Positions 1-12,000 of a stretch of DNA of 64,000 bases are shown here, one piece after another. The notes under the pieces were generated by a model. That model was not told the DNA's origin. It did no database searches and worked only from the letters and a program-made list of their open reading frames with translations. This DNA is from Serinus canaria (taxonomy: Eukaryota > Chordata > Aves > Passeriformes > Fringillidae): the NCBI RefSeq assembly GCF_022539315.1, contig NC_066317.1, positions 67,849,679 through 67,913,678 on the forward strand. Direction: 5' to 3'. The position numbers and the translations under genes were made by a program. How positions within the stretch are numbered: the first letter of the stretch is position 1; the number at the start of each line of letters is the position of its first letter.

Positions 1-2338
1 TGTAACCATGGGATAACAATTTATGAAGCATTTTGATAAATTCTCTATCAAAACCAAACACAGATGACACAATGGTACTTAAATATTCTGTCACAATAAA
101 AAATGTTAGACTCAATCTTGTTTTCTGTTCTTGTAAAAAATAAAATAACCATTTTCATAGTATGATTTTTTACAGAGATGCAGAAGAAAAAAATAGCATT
201 TGGGTTCTATATTCCAAGTTTCTCCATAAATATCATAAAGAATTAACCACGAGTAACTTATCACAGCTGGTAATTTTATAGCTGGAAGAAAGCCTGATAA
301 CAACATTTAAGAAAGTTAGTATTTAATGACAGAGGATATCACACTTCTTTTCTGCTCATTTATGTTCATTCACTTACTTAAAAATATTAATTTACAGAAC
401 CCTCCAAATTAGTTAAAGTTACGCAACAGCCTTGAAGAAGAAAACTCACTATCCCAAGAAGCAGGCAACAAAATGCTTTCCTAGAAGTAGCAAAGGAGAA
501 AAAAAAAACCTAATTACATAAAAACAAGTGCCTCAGATTATCTGTTTGCAAATAATTCTTATGTCTCTTTTTGCCAGAGTTTATTCATTTTTCTTAGTGT
601 GGATCCTCTGGAAAGGACATGATGGCACCACAGCAGAACTAAAAGCAGTGCTGACCAACATTTGACTCCATTTTTTAAGTGCTTTACTCCACAGTCTAAC
701 TTAAAAGTTCAATCTCTATGAAGAAGCCTTTTGGAGTTTCTTTTGATGTTTGAAAAGACACAGAGAACTGATAAAAGTGGTTTTGTCAGCTCTGCACAGG
801 ATGGACACAGCTTCTGTGTTTAAAACATAAGGAATATTTCCAATTGATCCTTTCCTTCCAAGCACAATGGAGAGAACTTAGAGATTCAGCTGCTCCTGCT
901 GTGCTGAATGGGCTTTAATGGAGAAATGCCATAAAAATGAAATATGCAAGAGTGAGTGGGTTTTGTTAGTAAATAACAGCATTTTAAAAATTAAGCTTGA
1001 TTAGTTGTAGAAAAGGCCAAAGTGAATAATCCATTTAGAAGCTTTAAGTAACTTAAAAGCTTAAACCCCATTTACAGAAGTCACCTGGGCAACTGGGAGC
1101 CTCCCCTGACCAAAACCACTTCCACTTTTTGTATTCAGAATTTAAGTTCCACTTACACCCAAATTGCCTCCCATTTGAATATTCTTGTCTGCATTAAGCA
1201 TATGGTAACATATGTGCTGGTTTTTCAATACAAAGCTTCAAAGAAAAGGCCAAGTCCACAGGAGGAAGAAATGTCACATAATAATGAGTGTAACACCAGT
1301 AAAAACAGCAGAGTGGAGTATCTACAAAAATATCTTTAAAGCACTCTGAACACAGAAATTCTTTGGTACAACTACAAAATCTACTGGTTTTCTCACCTCT
1401 CAAATTCAAGCCCTGTGAGATGTTCTTCATGTTACAGGATTCAGCTTCACTTAACTGAGCAATTCTCATTACTTAAGAAGCCTGAAAACTTGGGCAGTCT
1501 CTGCTGCAACGTTGAAAATATCTCTCCACTGTTCTCTCTAGCAGAATACTAATGCAGGGGGTGATGTGGCTGAAAAGCACAGCTAGACAAAAAATATTCC
1601 AAAGGAGGAAAAAAAGAAAAGGCAAAAAAAAAAAGGCAAAAAAAGCCTGGCTATCAGAAAATGCTGATTCAGCAGAGGTAAAGTACTTCAAGGAAAGGCG
1701 TGCTTTGTCCACACAATCAAAGAAAAACTACAGAAGAGCTTTCCTCCTGCCCCTTACAAAGTCAAACTGCTTTGTCTGGTGACAGCACCAGACATCTGAA
1801 ACAGTAAAATGTGTAGGGGGGTCAGGGGAGAAGGGAGAGTCCTGCTAGGGGTAAGATTGTTCATTTGCTGACAATTTTCAAATTCATCTGCTCCTTCCAT
1901 GCCAATGCAAAAAAATTACTCAAAACACAAGAGACACAAAAATCCTGCCTTCCAACCAATTGTACTGGTAATTGATGGTCACAGGAATTTATTTCTCCAG
2001 AGCAGCTGATCTCTTGTTGCATAAATATGACTTCAACCTCTCCTAGTGTTTGGAAACATTCAGGAAAGCCTCTGTGTAACCAACCACTGCTTGGAAGCAG
2101 ATAGCACTGCTTGCTCAGGGGCTCGTGTGTGATGCTGAGGAAACCATGAGAAAACTGAGATGTAGAGCTCTTATCCAGAAACCTGATACAAAATTCATTT
2201 ACAGCTGCAGAGTGCTGAGCCTGCCCAACCAAAGACTTGATACAACAATGTTATCACCCTGGGATATATTTAGATGTACCATGGATTTCTCTAAGATAGT
2301 AAGAAGCTACAATGCAATAACTTAAAATCAGAATAAAA
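1..2338. other. AT-rich unique sequence, no gene seen
   Basis: This stretch is AT-rich with many short homopolymer runs, including an A-rich patch near 1605-1650. The open frames are short and have no recognisable domains. The longest, about 123 codons on the minus strand at 1861-2232, resembles no family I know. The stretch reads as intron or intergenic sequence. If the CpG island at 7.7 kb drives a minus-strand gene, this would lie inside or beyond its first intron. Confidence 0.6.
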
Positions 2339-2815
2339 TCACAGAATGATTTGGGTTGGAAGGGACCTTAAAGACCATTTTGTTCCACCTTCCACTATGC
2401 CAGGGTGCTCCAAGCCCCATCCAACCTGGCCTGGGACACTTCCAGGGATCCAGGGGCAGCCACAGCTTCTCTGGGCATCCTGTGCCAGGGCTCAGCACCC
2501 TCACAGGGATGAATTTCTCTGTATTTCTAACCTAAATGTCCCCTCTTTCAGTTTGAACCCATCACTCCTTGTCCTGTCACTGCAGTTCTGCTGAAGAATC
2601 CCACTCTGGATTTCCTGCAGCACCTTCAGATACTGGGAGGTGCTCTGAGGTCTCCACACAACCTTCTCCTCTCCAGACTGAACAGCCCCAACTTTCCCAA
2701 CCTGTCTCCATGGGGAAGATGCTCTGGGTCCCTTAGCAACTTCTTGGCTCTCCTCTGGACTTGCTCCAACAATTCCACATCCTTCTTATGTTGGGGGCAC
2801 CAGAACTTATAACTC
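2339..2815 (-). mobile_element. CR1 LINE fragment, 5'-truncated
   Basis: The stretch opens on the plus strand with cacagaatgatttgggttgg and aagggacc, the reverse complement of the CR1 3' end. It continues through the typical CR1 3' region (tccagggatccaggggcagc; cagggctcagcaccctcac; ctccagactgaacagcccca). About 475 bp are kept, all from the 3' part, so the copy cannot code for reverse transcriptase. The left edge is the true 3' end. The right edge is a 5' truncation next to a small hairpin (2811-2831). The open frame here is repeat read-through. Confidence 0.92.
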
Positions 2816-3461
2816 AGTTGTTAACTGAGTTATCAACTACTTTTTTTAACAGGACAAAACCTGATTTCTGGTCTTTGTTGTCACTTCAACCTTTTCTTAC
2901 AGTAGTCTTTAAAAAATCCTGTCTTTTTTTTACTTTCCAGCACTGCTCAGGGCAGGCTGGACTCAGCAGCACTTTGCCCCCAGTCAGGTTCAGGTGTTGA
3001 TCCAGCTGGAGGATCTCCAGTACTCATCAGTGCTGGAGCTCCACAGAGGAATGAATGAGAGCCTCAGCTGCCCCTGCCCCCTGCAGCAGCCTGCTGGCTT
3101 GGAAAGCTGTGCCTCCAATGTTTTCAGAGCACTTAATCCCAACAAATGTAACAAATGTAGTGTTTATACGAAATCAACAAGTTTATCTTAGTCAGGAGTA
3201 GCTCTCACCCTCCTGCGAAATACAACTTTCTTTTTGTAACTTTCATCTTCCCATTCCGGTGTTTTTTACATCTCCTTCTTGCACCTTACCTAAAGCAGCT
3301 CTAAGGGGGAAATTCCTACAGACCTGAGCCACAAAACCTCCCATCATGTTATGTCCTAGGCATGCCACTCTAAAGACTAACAGGTCAGTGCTGCTGCTCT
3401 TCATTTCTGACACTGCCCTTCTCATTTCCAACTGCATCCTGTATTATTTATTTACTTCTGT
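2816..3461. other. Spacer between two CR1 copies
   Basis: Unique sequence with no recognisable gene. A perfect 9-bp inverted repeat with a 3-bp loop (aactcagtt / aactgagtt, 2811-2831) marks the junction with the CR1 on its left. Short frames lack domains. Confidence 0.5.
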
Positions 3462-3648
3462 GAGTGAGGCACAGGGTGCCCAGAGCAGCTGTGGCTGCCC
3501 CTGGATCCCTGGAAGTGCCCAAGGCCAGGTTGGACATTGGTGTGTGGAGCAGCTGGGATAGTGAAGGTCCCTGCCCATGGCAGGGGAGGGGGATTGGATG
3601 AGCTTTAAAGTCTCTTTCAACCCAAACCATTCTGTGATTTTATGATGA
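3462..3648 (+). mobile_element. CR1 LINE 3' fragment
   Basis: This is a plus-oriented CR1 tail. It begins near gtgaggcacagggtgcccag and passes through ggatccctggaagtgcccaa. It ends with tctttcaacccaaaccattc followed by tgtgattttatgat, a decayed copy of the CR1 tail repeat. It is about 187 bp long and strongly 5'-truncated. Confidence 0.9.
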
Positions 3649-6500
3649 TTTCTGTATAGCTGTCCTTCATCTTCCCATGACCATTTGATATTATATCTAA
3701 ATTCAAAGTATTCCTTTGCTTTATACACCTATGAACAAACTGTGGAGCAAGTGAATAAAGACTTCAGCTTTCTTTAGCCAAGCCTTAGAATATGCTGTAT
3801 TAAAAGCAAAGCCTGCTCACCTAAAATGTAACACAACATCTTTCTGTCCCTCTAGACAGAGAAAAAAAAAAATCTCATGCTGGTGTGTTCAGACAGCATG
3901 TAATACCTGCAAGGCATTGTCATAACTACTACAATTTGGCCACAAAACAGATTTCAATAAATACTGTGGTTATAATTCATATGTAACAAGAAGAAAAGTG
4001 TTAAGGGCTAAAAAATTCATACTTTTTGAAACAGTAGGTGTAAAAAACTAATAGGGGAGGATGTAGACATTTCTTGGCAGCAGGAAAAAATAAGCAGGGG
4101 GGAACTGCAGGAACAAAAGAAATCTCAGCTGTCACACAGGTGTGGTGCTAAACAGGGACTCTGAGCTACACCAATAGTGCAAAAGGGCAGATACATTCAA
4201 AAAGTAATTCTGCATGTGCAAAGAAGTTGATGATTCCCTGGTACCTCATGAGAATATTAATTGCTTTTCCATCTCATTGTAAATACCACGTTAAAGCAGT
4301 GTTACTTTGCAGTAAATACTTTTGGTCAGCAGGACCAAAGATCACCATGGAGAAGCACTCCCAGAAGTGTCCAAGGAGTTCTCTGTCCTACCAGCACAGA
4401 CTTTAAGGAATTCTGAAAATCCTGAGGTGATTCCAGCAGTCTGAATGAACACTTTGGTTACAAATATGCTGTGGCTGTAACCATAGGAAGGTAAGAACAA
4501 TGGCAGCTCTGAACAAAACAATAATTTAAGAGAAATTCTGGGGGACTCAACTGATACCTCAGAGCTCTGCAGCAAATAATAAGAAGCAAAATAATGAAAG
4601 CTGACTTAATTCCTTGATATGACTGATACTTCCAATTGGCAGAAATATGTGTTTAAACTTCTCTGTTCTGTGAGAAAACAGAACCAATTAAACTGGTGAA
4701 GAACTGGTTAAGTGACATCTCAAAAAGAAAAAAGAGCAGCTTTTGAGAAGAACTCATCACAACATAACTCAGATTATCATGGAGCTCCCCAAAAGGGAGC
4801 CACTACCACAAAACACCTTTTCAATTATTTCTAAGTCTACACCATAAATCATGACATAATTTGCACAAGTATGAATTGATAGAGTGCTACATAACTGAGA
4901 TAAATCAGTTCCAAAAAGCCATCAGGAGTGTTGGGTATAATCAATCAATGCTAGAAACAAAATGTTATTTAAAAAAGCCACGTACAAAGTTGTAAAGCTG
5001 CAATCAGGAAAACACATGCCAGTCTAGGGAATGATGAACTCTTGTGGAAAGAAACAGTCCTGCAAAGGGTCTGCCACAGTGAGAGTACCCAGAGAAAAGG
5101 AGATCAAAATGCAGGGCTGCAAATGAAGGTTTAATATGTAAATGTGATGCAGAAGCAGGAGAGTAACACCAGAGAGGTAATATTTAAACACACAAAACAC
5201 TCCTGAGACAAAGCTCTGGTGTGCTGCATCCAGCTCACGTTTTCATAAAAATGCTGAAAAAATGGATTTGGAGAAAACAATCCCCAGAAACTGAGTTGTG
5301 AGAAAAATGTAAGCAGTGACAAATTTAAAGAATTTCAGTTCACTTGGTTTTTCAAGTAGAAAAGAGAGGGAATACTGGGTTACAGAAGATAAATACTTGC
5401 ATGGTAAGAAAATACTTTGAGTTCTTTAGCACAGTGGAGAAAGGCACATCATTAACCAGTGACTAGAAGCTGAAGCCAAATAACTTAATAAACAGCAGAT
5501 TCTCTACCTCTCACTGTCTTCCAATCAAAATTCCAATTTTTCTGGAAAACATGTTTCAGCCAAATGCATGTTATTGCATTCAAGAGTAAGTGGATGAAAC
5601 CCAACTGACTCCAACAGTCAGGGGTCAGAGCAGGAGATCTGATTGCTTCCTTTGGCTTTCAAGCCTCAGTCTACAAATACTCCTGGTTTACAGTGCTTCA
5701 AAGGCATTTCAGTAGTACCATGCATGCTCAACATTAATATTAAAAGAGCTCTCAGCAAATCTGCATGAATTACAGTTGTATTTCCATGTAAGGGCTCGAG
5801 TGACACTGGAGCTCTCCTGTTGAGGCTTCTGTCACAAGCAGAGCCCATTAATGGATTTACAGCTACCTTGAACCCAGCTGAGGGGGTATTTCTGTAAACA
5901 AGCATTTACACAATTGAGTGCAGAACTTCACCCTTCATGTCAGTACTTTTTCTCCTCTGGAAAGAATCCTGTTTGACCTGGAGTATGAGAGGGCTGATAC
6001 AATGCATTGTATCAATCACAGGCACTGCAGGTAAGAAAGGAAAACCAGCAGCATTGTAATAGCCACAAAGCCAGGAAAATCTGGTGCTCACATCAGCAGC
6101 ATCACTTGAGCCTGCCCCTGTTTATGCTCCTCATCCACCTGGCACTCCAAAACACTCACAGCAGTCTTGACAAGTCCAGCATTTTTCGGGAATACGTGCC
6201 AAGGTAATGTACAACATACACGTTAAATATCCAGGCTCACAGAGTTGGGCTGTAGCACCGGCTGCTGTGGTATCTGTGGATTTCTAAAACAACAGGGGAG
6301 TCGAAGTGTTTCTATCCTGGTGAAGAATGAACTAACTTCAAATTCAGCAAGCAGAAGTTTGAAAAGGCTGGAATTGTCCGAAGCACACCTGCAACCAAAT
6401 CAGTGCTCCACAGGAGAGAGACACAACCACCAAGTGACAGAGCATCACCTTAAAAAGAGCCCAGGCATCGCACACAGCCAGCGAGACACCAGGGAGGGCA
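3649..6500. other. AT-rich unique sequence, no gene seen
   Basis: AT-rich, low in CpG, with no recognised repeat or coding block. Open frames are short and domain-free. CpG content starts to rise after about 6470, toward the island. Confidence 0.55.
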
Positions 6501-7418
6501 CTCACCCCTCCAACCTCCAGAGAAGGGAGCGCCTGCCACCTCGCTCACGCTACACCCCGCTGTAAATCCGTGTCAAAGTTTCTTTCCCGGAGCCCTGGCA
6601 CTCGGATGTCCCGCCGAGCATCCCCAACGCCACCTCCCAGATGGGCACGGCAACCAAGCAAGCCTGGCACTGCCCACCACCACCACGGCCGAACAAAACT
6701 TCTCCCACCCCGAGGAGCCCCACAAGGAGACACTTTGGCTGCCGTCGCTTTCCAGCCAACATCCCCACGGCTCCTCGCCATCCCCGGCGCTCCACGCAAA
6801 GACAAAGCCACGCTTTAAACTTTCGCTCCTCGCCAGCGGAGCGGATCCTCTGCTGGGAGCTGGCACCTCTCGGGCTGGGATGTGCAGCGGGTGCTTGGGA
6901 AGGTCTCAGAGCCCGGGAGAGGCCTGGAGGGAAGGGATGGAGGAGGTGCCCGCAGCCCCCTCCCCACAGCCCAGCCCCGCTCCCCGCGACCCTTCCCCGC
7001 CGGCTCCCGGCGCACACAATCGGAGCAGCGGCGACCGCAGAGCACAGGGACGCACAGGGCGATGGATAAAAGGGACGAAGGAGCCTCTAACGCCTGAAGA
7101 AAGGAGAATAATTCCAAACAATACCCCCAAAAAGAAAAAAGGACTTAAGATAATACGGAGCCAGGTTTCACCTCGAAGTGATGGCGGGTAAATAGATGAA
7201 TAAGTGGAACAACACACCTTTGACCCTCTCTTTTCTTCCCTAAATTTAATCCTCCTCTTCCCATAATACACACACCACAAAATGACCATTAATTCAAATC
7301 TATTCTTTACAGGAGGGGAGATTATCTCTGTGACCGACTCTGTCTCTTTCCCTCTCCCGGTCTTTCACTGCGCGAGAATTGAAATTGCATTAAAAAAAAA
7401 AAAAAAGGAAAGGAAAAC

Positions 7419-7437
7419 GGGAGGGGGGGGTGGGGGG
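7419..7437 (+). other. G-quadruplex-capable G-runs
   Basis: The runs are ggg, then seven or more g, then six g, separated by single bases. Such runs can fold as a G-quadruplex on the plus strand. They sit about 250 bp left of the CpG island core and next to an A-run (about 7392-7406). Confidence 0.5.
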
Positions 7438-7479
7438 AAAGCAAGATTATTATATCTGGAGGGTGCGAAATGTGGGCAC

Positions 7480-7682
7480 GGGGAGAGGGAGCCTGGGGGA
7501 TGGGGAGGAGTAGAGAAAGGTGGCTAAGGAGAGAAGAAAGGAAAGGAGGACCAGGAAGCGCAGGGAAGGATGAGGGGAAGGCGAGATAAGGGGGAAGGAG
7601 GATAAGGAAAGAAGGATGAAAGGAAGGAGGTCGGGAGGAAGGATGAAAGGGAGGAAGGGATGAGGGGAAGAAAGGAGGATGC
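7480..7682 (+). repeat. Polypurine (GGA/GGAA-type) tract
   Basis: About 200 bases are almost all purines on the plus strand, built from variants of ggaaggagg, aaggatgag and gaaaggagg without a strict period. Mirror-symmetric polypurine tracts can form triplex DNA and are often found beside CpG-island promoters. The tract ends where the island core begins. It explains the Arg/Glu/Gly-rich and Ser/Pro/Leu-rich frames on the two strands. Confidence 0.75.
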
Positions 7683-7698
7683 TCTGCCCTGGCCTCAC

Positions 7699-7900
7699 CT
7701 CAGCTCGGTGGGTGGGGGTGGGAGAATCTCTCGTCGCCGCCGCCGCCGCCTCCTCCTCCGCCACCTCCTCCTCCTCCCCAGCAGCGCCGGTCACTGACGG
7801 GCCGGGTGTGCGGCGCGGCTCCCTCGCCCGGTCCCCGCCTCCCCGCTCGCCTCGCTCCCTCCTCCCGCCGCCGGCCCGAGCCGCGCTCGCTCGGCTCTGA
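7699..7900 (-). other. Candidate minus-strand first exon (5' UTR), 5' end unknown
   Basis: Read on the minus strand, the sequence ends in ...CTGAG followed by gtgagg, a good splice donor whose last exon base is 7699. The exon would run through the GGC/GGA triplet repeat. One frame gives a glycine run of about fourteen, then a stop just before the donor, so coding use in that frame is unlikely. It is better read as a GC-rich 5' UTR. The upstream limit (7900) is a guess from CpG density. Confidence 0.25.
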
Positions 7901-8002
7901 GCGGAGCCGGGCGCTGCCGCCGCGGCCGCCCCGCCACAGCCACGGGGGGAGGAGGCGGCAGCGCGCCTGCGCCGCCGGGCGCTGCCGACGAGGGAGGGAG
8001 GG

Positions 8003-8037
8003 ATGGACCCGCCGCTTTCCCGGCTCCGGGGCCGGCC
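8003..8037 (+). CDS. Candidate first coding exon (start codon to donor)
   Basis: An ATG at 8003 has a good Kozak context (G at -3 and G at +4). It reads MDPPLSRLRGR plus two bases before a strong GTGAGT donor at 8038. It lies in the densest part of the CpG island, where first exons are expected. I do not recognise the peptide, and eleven residues are too few to assign a family. The exon may equally be 5' UTR of a non-coding or later-starting transcript. The next exon, which would have to accept phase 2, was not identified. Confidence 0.25.
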
Positions 8038-8251
8038 GTGAGTATGGAGCGGGCACGGCTGCGGCAGGTGGGGGGCTGAGAGCGGGGCACGGGCGCTGCG
8101 GGAGCGGGGGACGAGGCCCCGGTGCGGGCGGTGCGGAGCGGGAGGCGCAGGGGCGGCGGGAGGCACGGGAGTGATGGAGAGAGGCTGTTTACGAGAGCGG
8201 GTTGTGACAGCGCAAGAGGAATGGGATCACGTTGAAAGAGATGCGTTTGGG

Positions 8252-8472
8252 TTAGATAACGGGAAGAAATCCCTCTGTATTAGGGCGGTGAGGCCCTGGC
8301 GCAGGTTGCCCATGGAAGCTGAGGTTCCTCCATCCCTGGAAGTGCCCGAGGCCGGGTTGGATGGGCTTGGAGCGAGCTGGGACTGTGGGAGGTGTCCCTG
8401 CCCAGGCAGGGGATGGAACGAGATGGGCTTCGGGGTGCCCTTCCAGCCCAAACCACGCCGTGATTCTCTGCA
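8252..8472 (+). mobile_element. CR1 LINE 3' fragment in CpG-island shore
   Basis: A plus-oriented CR1 tail with gggaagaaatccctctgt, ccctggaagtgcccgaggcc and cccttccagcccaaaccac, ending near 8472. It is GC-shifted compared with the other copies and keeps several CpGs. This suggests it has sat in an unmethylated shore, or that its family copy was young. It is 5'-truncated and non-coding, and it accounts for part of the long frame at 8171-8758. Confidence 0.85.
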
Positions 8473-8759
8473 GGCAGTGCCGGCAGCGGGGGCTCTCCGG
8501 GCACAGCCGGCTGGGCCGGGAGCAGCGCTGGGAGCTGAGGCAGCAGGGCTGGAACGAGGAGCTGGGGCCGTTCTCTGGGTGCGCCCCTGCCCTGGGCCCG
8601 TGCGCTGCCTCGGGCGCATCGCAGGGGGGAAGGAAGAGCGGTGGGGTATGGATGTTCCGTCAGGACTGATTGCAGGAGCCTCCGTCCTCCTGTTCTCCTC
8701 AACTACAGAAACTCTGTGTGTGTCCTTTCTTCCTTGGGTGTTCGGCAGCCCTACCTGAC

Positions 8760-9036
8760 AGGAGGGTGCAGGGTCCCAGGGAACGACAGGATGACAGGTC
8801 ACAGCCTTAAGCTGCTCCAGGGATCGTTCAGGTTGGACTTTAGGAGGGATTTCTTCACAGAAGGGATGATTAGACTTTGGGATGGGCTGTCCAGGGAGGT
8901 GATGGAGTCATTCATCCCTGGAGGTGTTTAAGGAAAGACTGGATGTGGCACTCAGTGATGTTGGGTCTTTGGTTGGACTCAATAATCTCAGAGGTCTTTT
9001 CCAACCTAACTGATTCTATGATTTGCTGATTCTGTG
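8760..9036 (+). mobile_element. CR1 LINE 3' fragment
   Basis: A plus-oriented CR1. It begins around the decayed segment aacgacaggatgacagg and is clear from ggttggactttaggagggat onward. It passes through gatgtggcactcagtgatg and ends with cttttccaacctaactgatt and a tail of two tctatg/tctgtg-like units. This is a different CR1 subtype from the copy at 8252, whose inner sequence differs, so the two are separate insertions. Confidence 0.88.
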
Positions 9037-12000
9037 CACCAAATACCAGGGTTTGATCCTCTCTGCAAAGCCTTGCACTTTCATTTCCCCCTTATTTCAA
9101 CCTTATTGCTCGTCTTACTGACCTTATCTTTTCTTTTTCACTACGCTGGCAGCACCTTCTGCTGTCTCTCTTGGCCAGAACGTGCTGCCACCATCCTGCT
9201 CCAAACCCCAGTGGTGGAGGATCCCTGTGGAGCGTGGGCGTCCCCAGGGGATTTTGCCATTCCCATGCACTGCGAATCCCGCTGACGTGCTGTCGTTCCA
9301 GTCATCCTTTGCACCTCTTGTGGCATCCATCTGCTTCCCTGGCTTCTACAGAAACTCACAGGCAACAAGGAGGAGAGGAGGAGGAGGAGTCCTCCCACGC
9401 TTTTACCTTTGCTTGACAGTTTTAGGCTTGCAGGGATCTTGCCAAAACAATTTCCCTGCCTCAGCCTGTATGGGAATGATGCTAGTGGTACAGGTGACTG
9501 ATAGGCCTCAAGTAGAGGCAGCAGTTTCCAGTCTTTTTCTTCTCTTTTCCCATATAAAAATATAGTCAGGATCTATATTCATTCTTACAGGGAATAAGTG
9601 AGGAGTGGAGCTGCATAGGAACCTTCTCTCAGGGATTGAAGCTGGGGAAAAAAAAATTTCTTAGGCAAGAACTCATTTAAATATGAATTGCAGTGTGACC
9701 AGATGCTGCCTGGCACATACTTGGTGGAGCCATGTAGCTGGAAGTAGTCACAGTCAGTAGTGTACAGAAATACTTGGAATTATTGTAACCTCACAGTGTC
9801 AGCTGTGAACAGAGACCATGCTAGGCTGACCTCCCCTTTATGATGAGATGCAAATTCTTGGTGCAAGGCAAACTGGGGATTTAGTTTGTCCTTTAATAGG
9901 TGGCACCAAATTCCTTTTCTAAGTACTGCTATTGTCCTTCCCACCCTGATAAATGGAGCTGTGTGATGTGAGCAAACTGTTACCTGCTGACCTTCTGTTT
10001 CTTGTCTGTATTTTTATAATCCAAATGTTTTGGATTGCTCGTTGTTCAGGTAGGGGCAGTACCTTCCCTTGGATCTGGCTGATGTATTGTGAATATTAAT
10101 GGCAACAAGGAATGTTCCCAAACAGAAGATGGTAAATTACCTACTGCTTTATCACCCTGCATTACTTTGCTAATTGAATGTCAGCTAAATGTTTCTCCAG
10201 GCATCTGACTGAAATGAGCATGAGCTATAGTGCACATATAAGACCACAAATAATAAATAAGCATGATTATGAAAAATAGTATTTCTCCCCTTCACCAGTA
10301 GCAAGGCTTCAAATGCATCTCTTGTAAATTTAAACCCAAGGACCCATTCAGCTGGTTTCGTTTGTTTTTGTTTAAAGTGTGTCAATTTCAGGAATAAATG
10401 AGGTTACTTACCTAGACCAGATCACTTTTATCTGAGACAGAAGACATGGATTGCTGGACTGTTGCTAGAGTTCTCCCAGAATTCCATGAAGAAACCTGAA
10501 GATCTCTATGAACTTACTTTTTTCACGGTGCTGAAGGAAGCTCTGTCATTTCTTTCTTTCCTTTAGGTTATTAACTGATTTTTGAAATCACCCTTATTTT
10601 TGTCACTGTCTCAAAGAAAAGGAAGAAAACTGAATTTGATACCACTGTTTACTAAAAACTGAGATAAGCTGCTAAGCTGCTCAGTGGGTGAATGTAGCTC
10701 ACACCAGCCAGGGCAGGCCAGCTGACAGCTCCAAACAAATGCCTTTGACTCCATGAGATCTCCCATTGCCAACATCCAGCTACAGAGAGAGAAGAATCAT
10801 CACCAAACCATGGGAGATACTGGGCACTTGCACTAGCAAGACAGACAAAAGGACTCTTCTGCTTGAGGGAAATATGCATGGATGCTTTTTTTGTGTGTTT
10901 TTTTTTTTTTTTTTTTTTATTGTGTATCAACTGTGGAACTGTCACGATCTAGAACCCAGTTATTAAGTGGGTTTTGTGCAAGATGAACCCTCTGACTGTG
11001 CCCATTCACCTCCTACAGGTGGAGCAGCCCTAGCTATGGAAAAGGCCATCAGGGAAGGAGTGGGATCATTGATTGAGCTCTGTAAGGACAGAGGGACCAG
11101 CCAGAAGGAGAATGCACAGAATTCAGGATGTCTTGTGAGCTCTGGGGTCAGTTCACAGGATTTACATGGCAGGATGAGCATTGGGGTTCTCTGAGTGCAT
11201 TCCTCTTGGAAGAACTCAAAGCTGTGTGCTCCCTGGGGTAACAAGGAAAGGAATTCAAGGGGGGGATAAGTTTCTCTGCTCAAGGAACTCTGCTTTGGTG
11301 TTTGTGGCTTTACAGGCAGATTGTTGGCTCCAAGGGTATCCATCACACAGCAAATTTCAGCACACAGCAGTCTGGTTTTCAAATGTTAATCTATAGTTTG
11401 CTGATGCCCAGACAGATCTGAACTTGACTTCCTGAATCATCTTTGGAATTTTTTTTCTTTAATAACAACATTAGAAAGGAGGGACCTTGACATGATGTAG
11501 TGTAGTATAAAGAATTTTCTTCTGCCTACCATTAAAATCCAGCAAATCCAGATTTTCTCCATAAAATTACATGTGATGTGTTCTCTGACAAATTTACTTT
11601 GATAGTGAGGACAACAGCCTAAAACTTTCTTTTTTTCCAGCATGCAGAAGAATTTACATTGAAGATAGATCTAAAATTAAACTGAGCATGTTTATAAATA
11701 TAATCACAATATTGTTTCTTCAGGCTAATTCTAGCTTTTTGTCTTTTTTTTTTCCATGTAAAAATCAGTTTATCTCTTTTTTCCCCTCACAATTGGCTTA
11801 CCTGGACATTTAGCTTTTCCTATAATATCTGTCACATAATTTATCTCTTTTTTCCTCTATTTTCTTGTATTTTCCTTGCACCTAAGTGTTGTACAATACC
11901 AGCTTCTTCAGTTAGACCAAATATTTGACATGTTTTCACTCTTACAATAGCTTTGTCTGCTTCTTGAAGTATTACAAACTGTTTTTATCTCTACATCTCA

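Larger units (their letters stand above)
6500..8700. promoter_or_regulatory. CpG island, probable gene promoter
   Basis: GC content and CpG frequency rise sharply over the AT-rich surroundings, with a dense core at about 7680-8180 and lighter shores at 6500-7080 and 8180-8700. The core has (GCC)n and (CTCC)n triplets at about 7734-7780 and many Sp1-like GC boxes, but I see no TATA box. This is the usual form of a vertebrate housekeeping or developmental promoter. A consensus-like donor lies on the plus strand at 8038-8043 (gtgagt) and another on the minus strand at 7698-7693 (gtgagg), so divergent transcription is possible. I cannot name the gene, because no confident downstream coding exon lies in the window. 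The Ala-, Gly- and Pro-rich frames here are GC-rich artefacts. Confidence 0.85.

Noticed and set aside
7450..8166. 238-codon minus frame rich in Ser, Pro, Ala and Arg
   Set aside because: It spans the purine tract and CpG island, where stops are rare. No domain and no conserved pattern.
8171..8802. 190-195 codon frames on both strands
   Set aside because: They cross a CR1 fragment and GC-rich island shore. Open length is explained by low stop frequency in GC-rich DNA.
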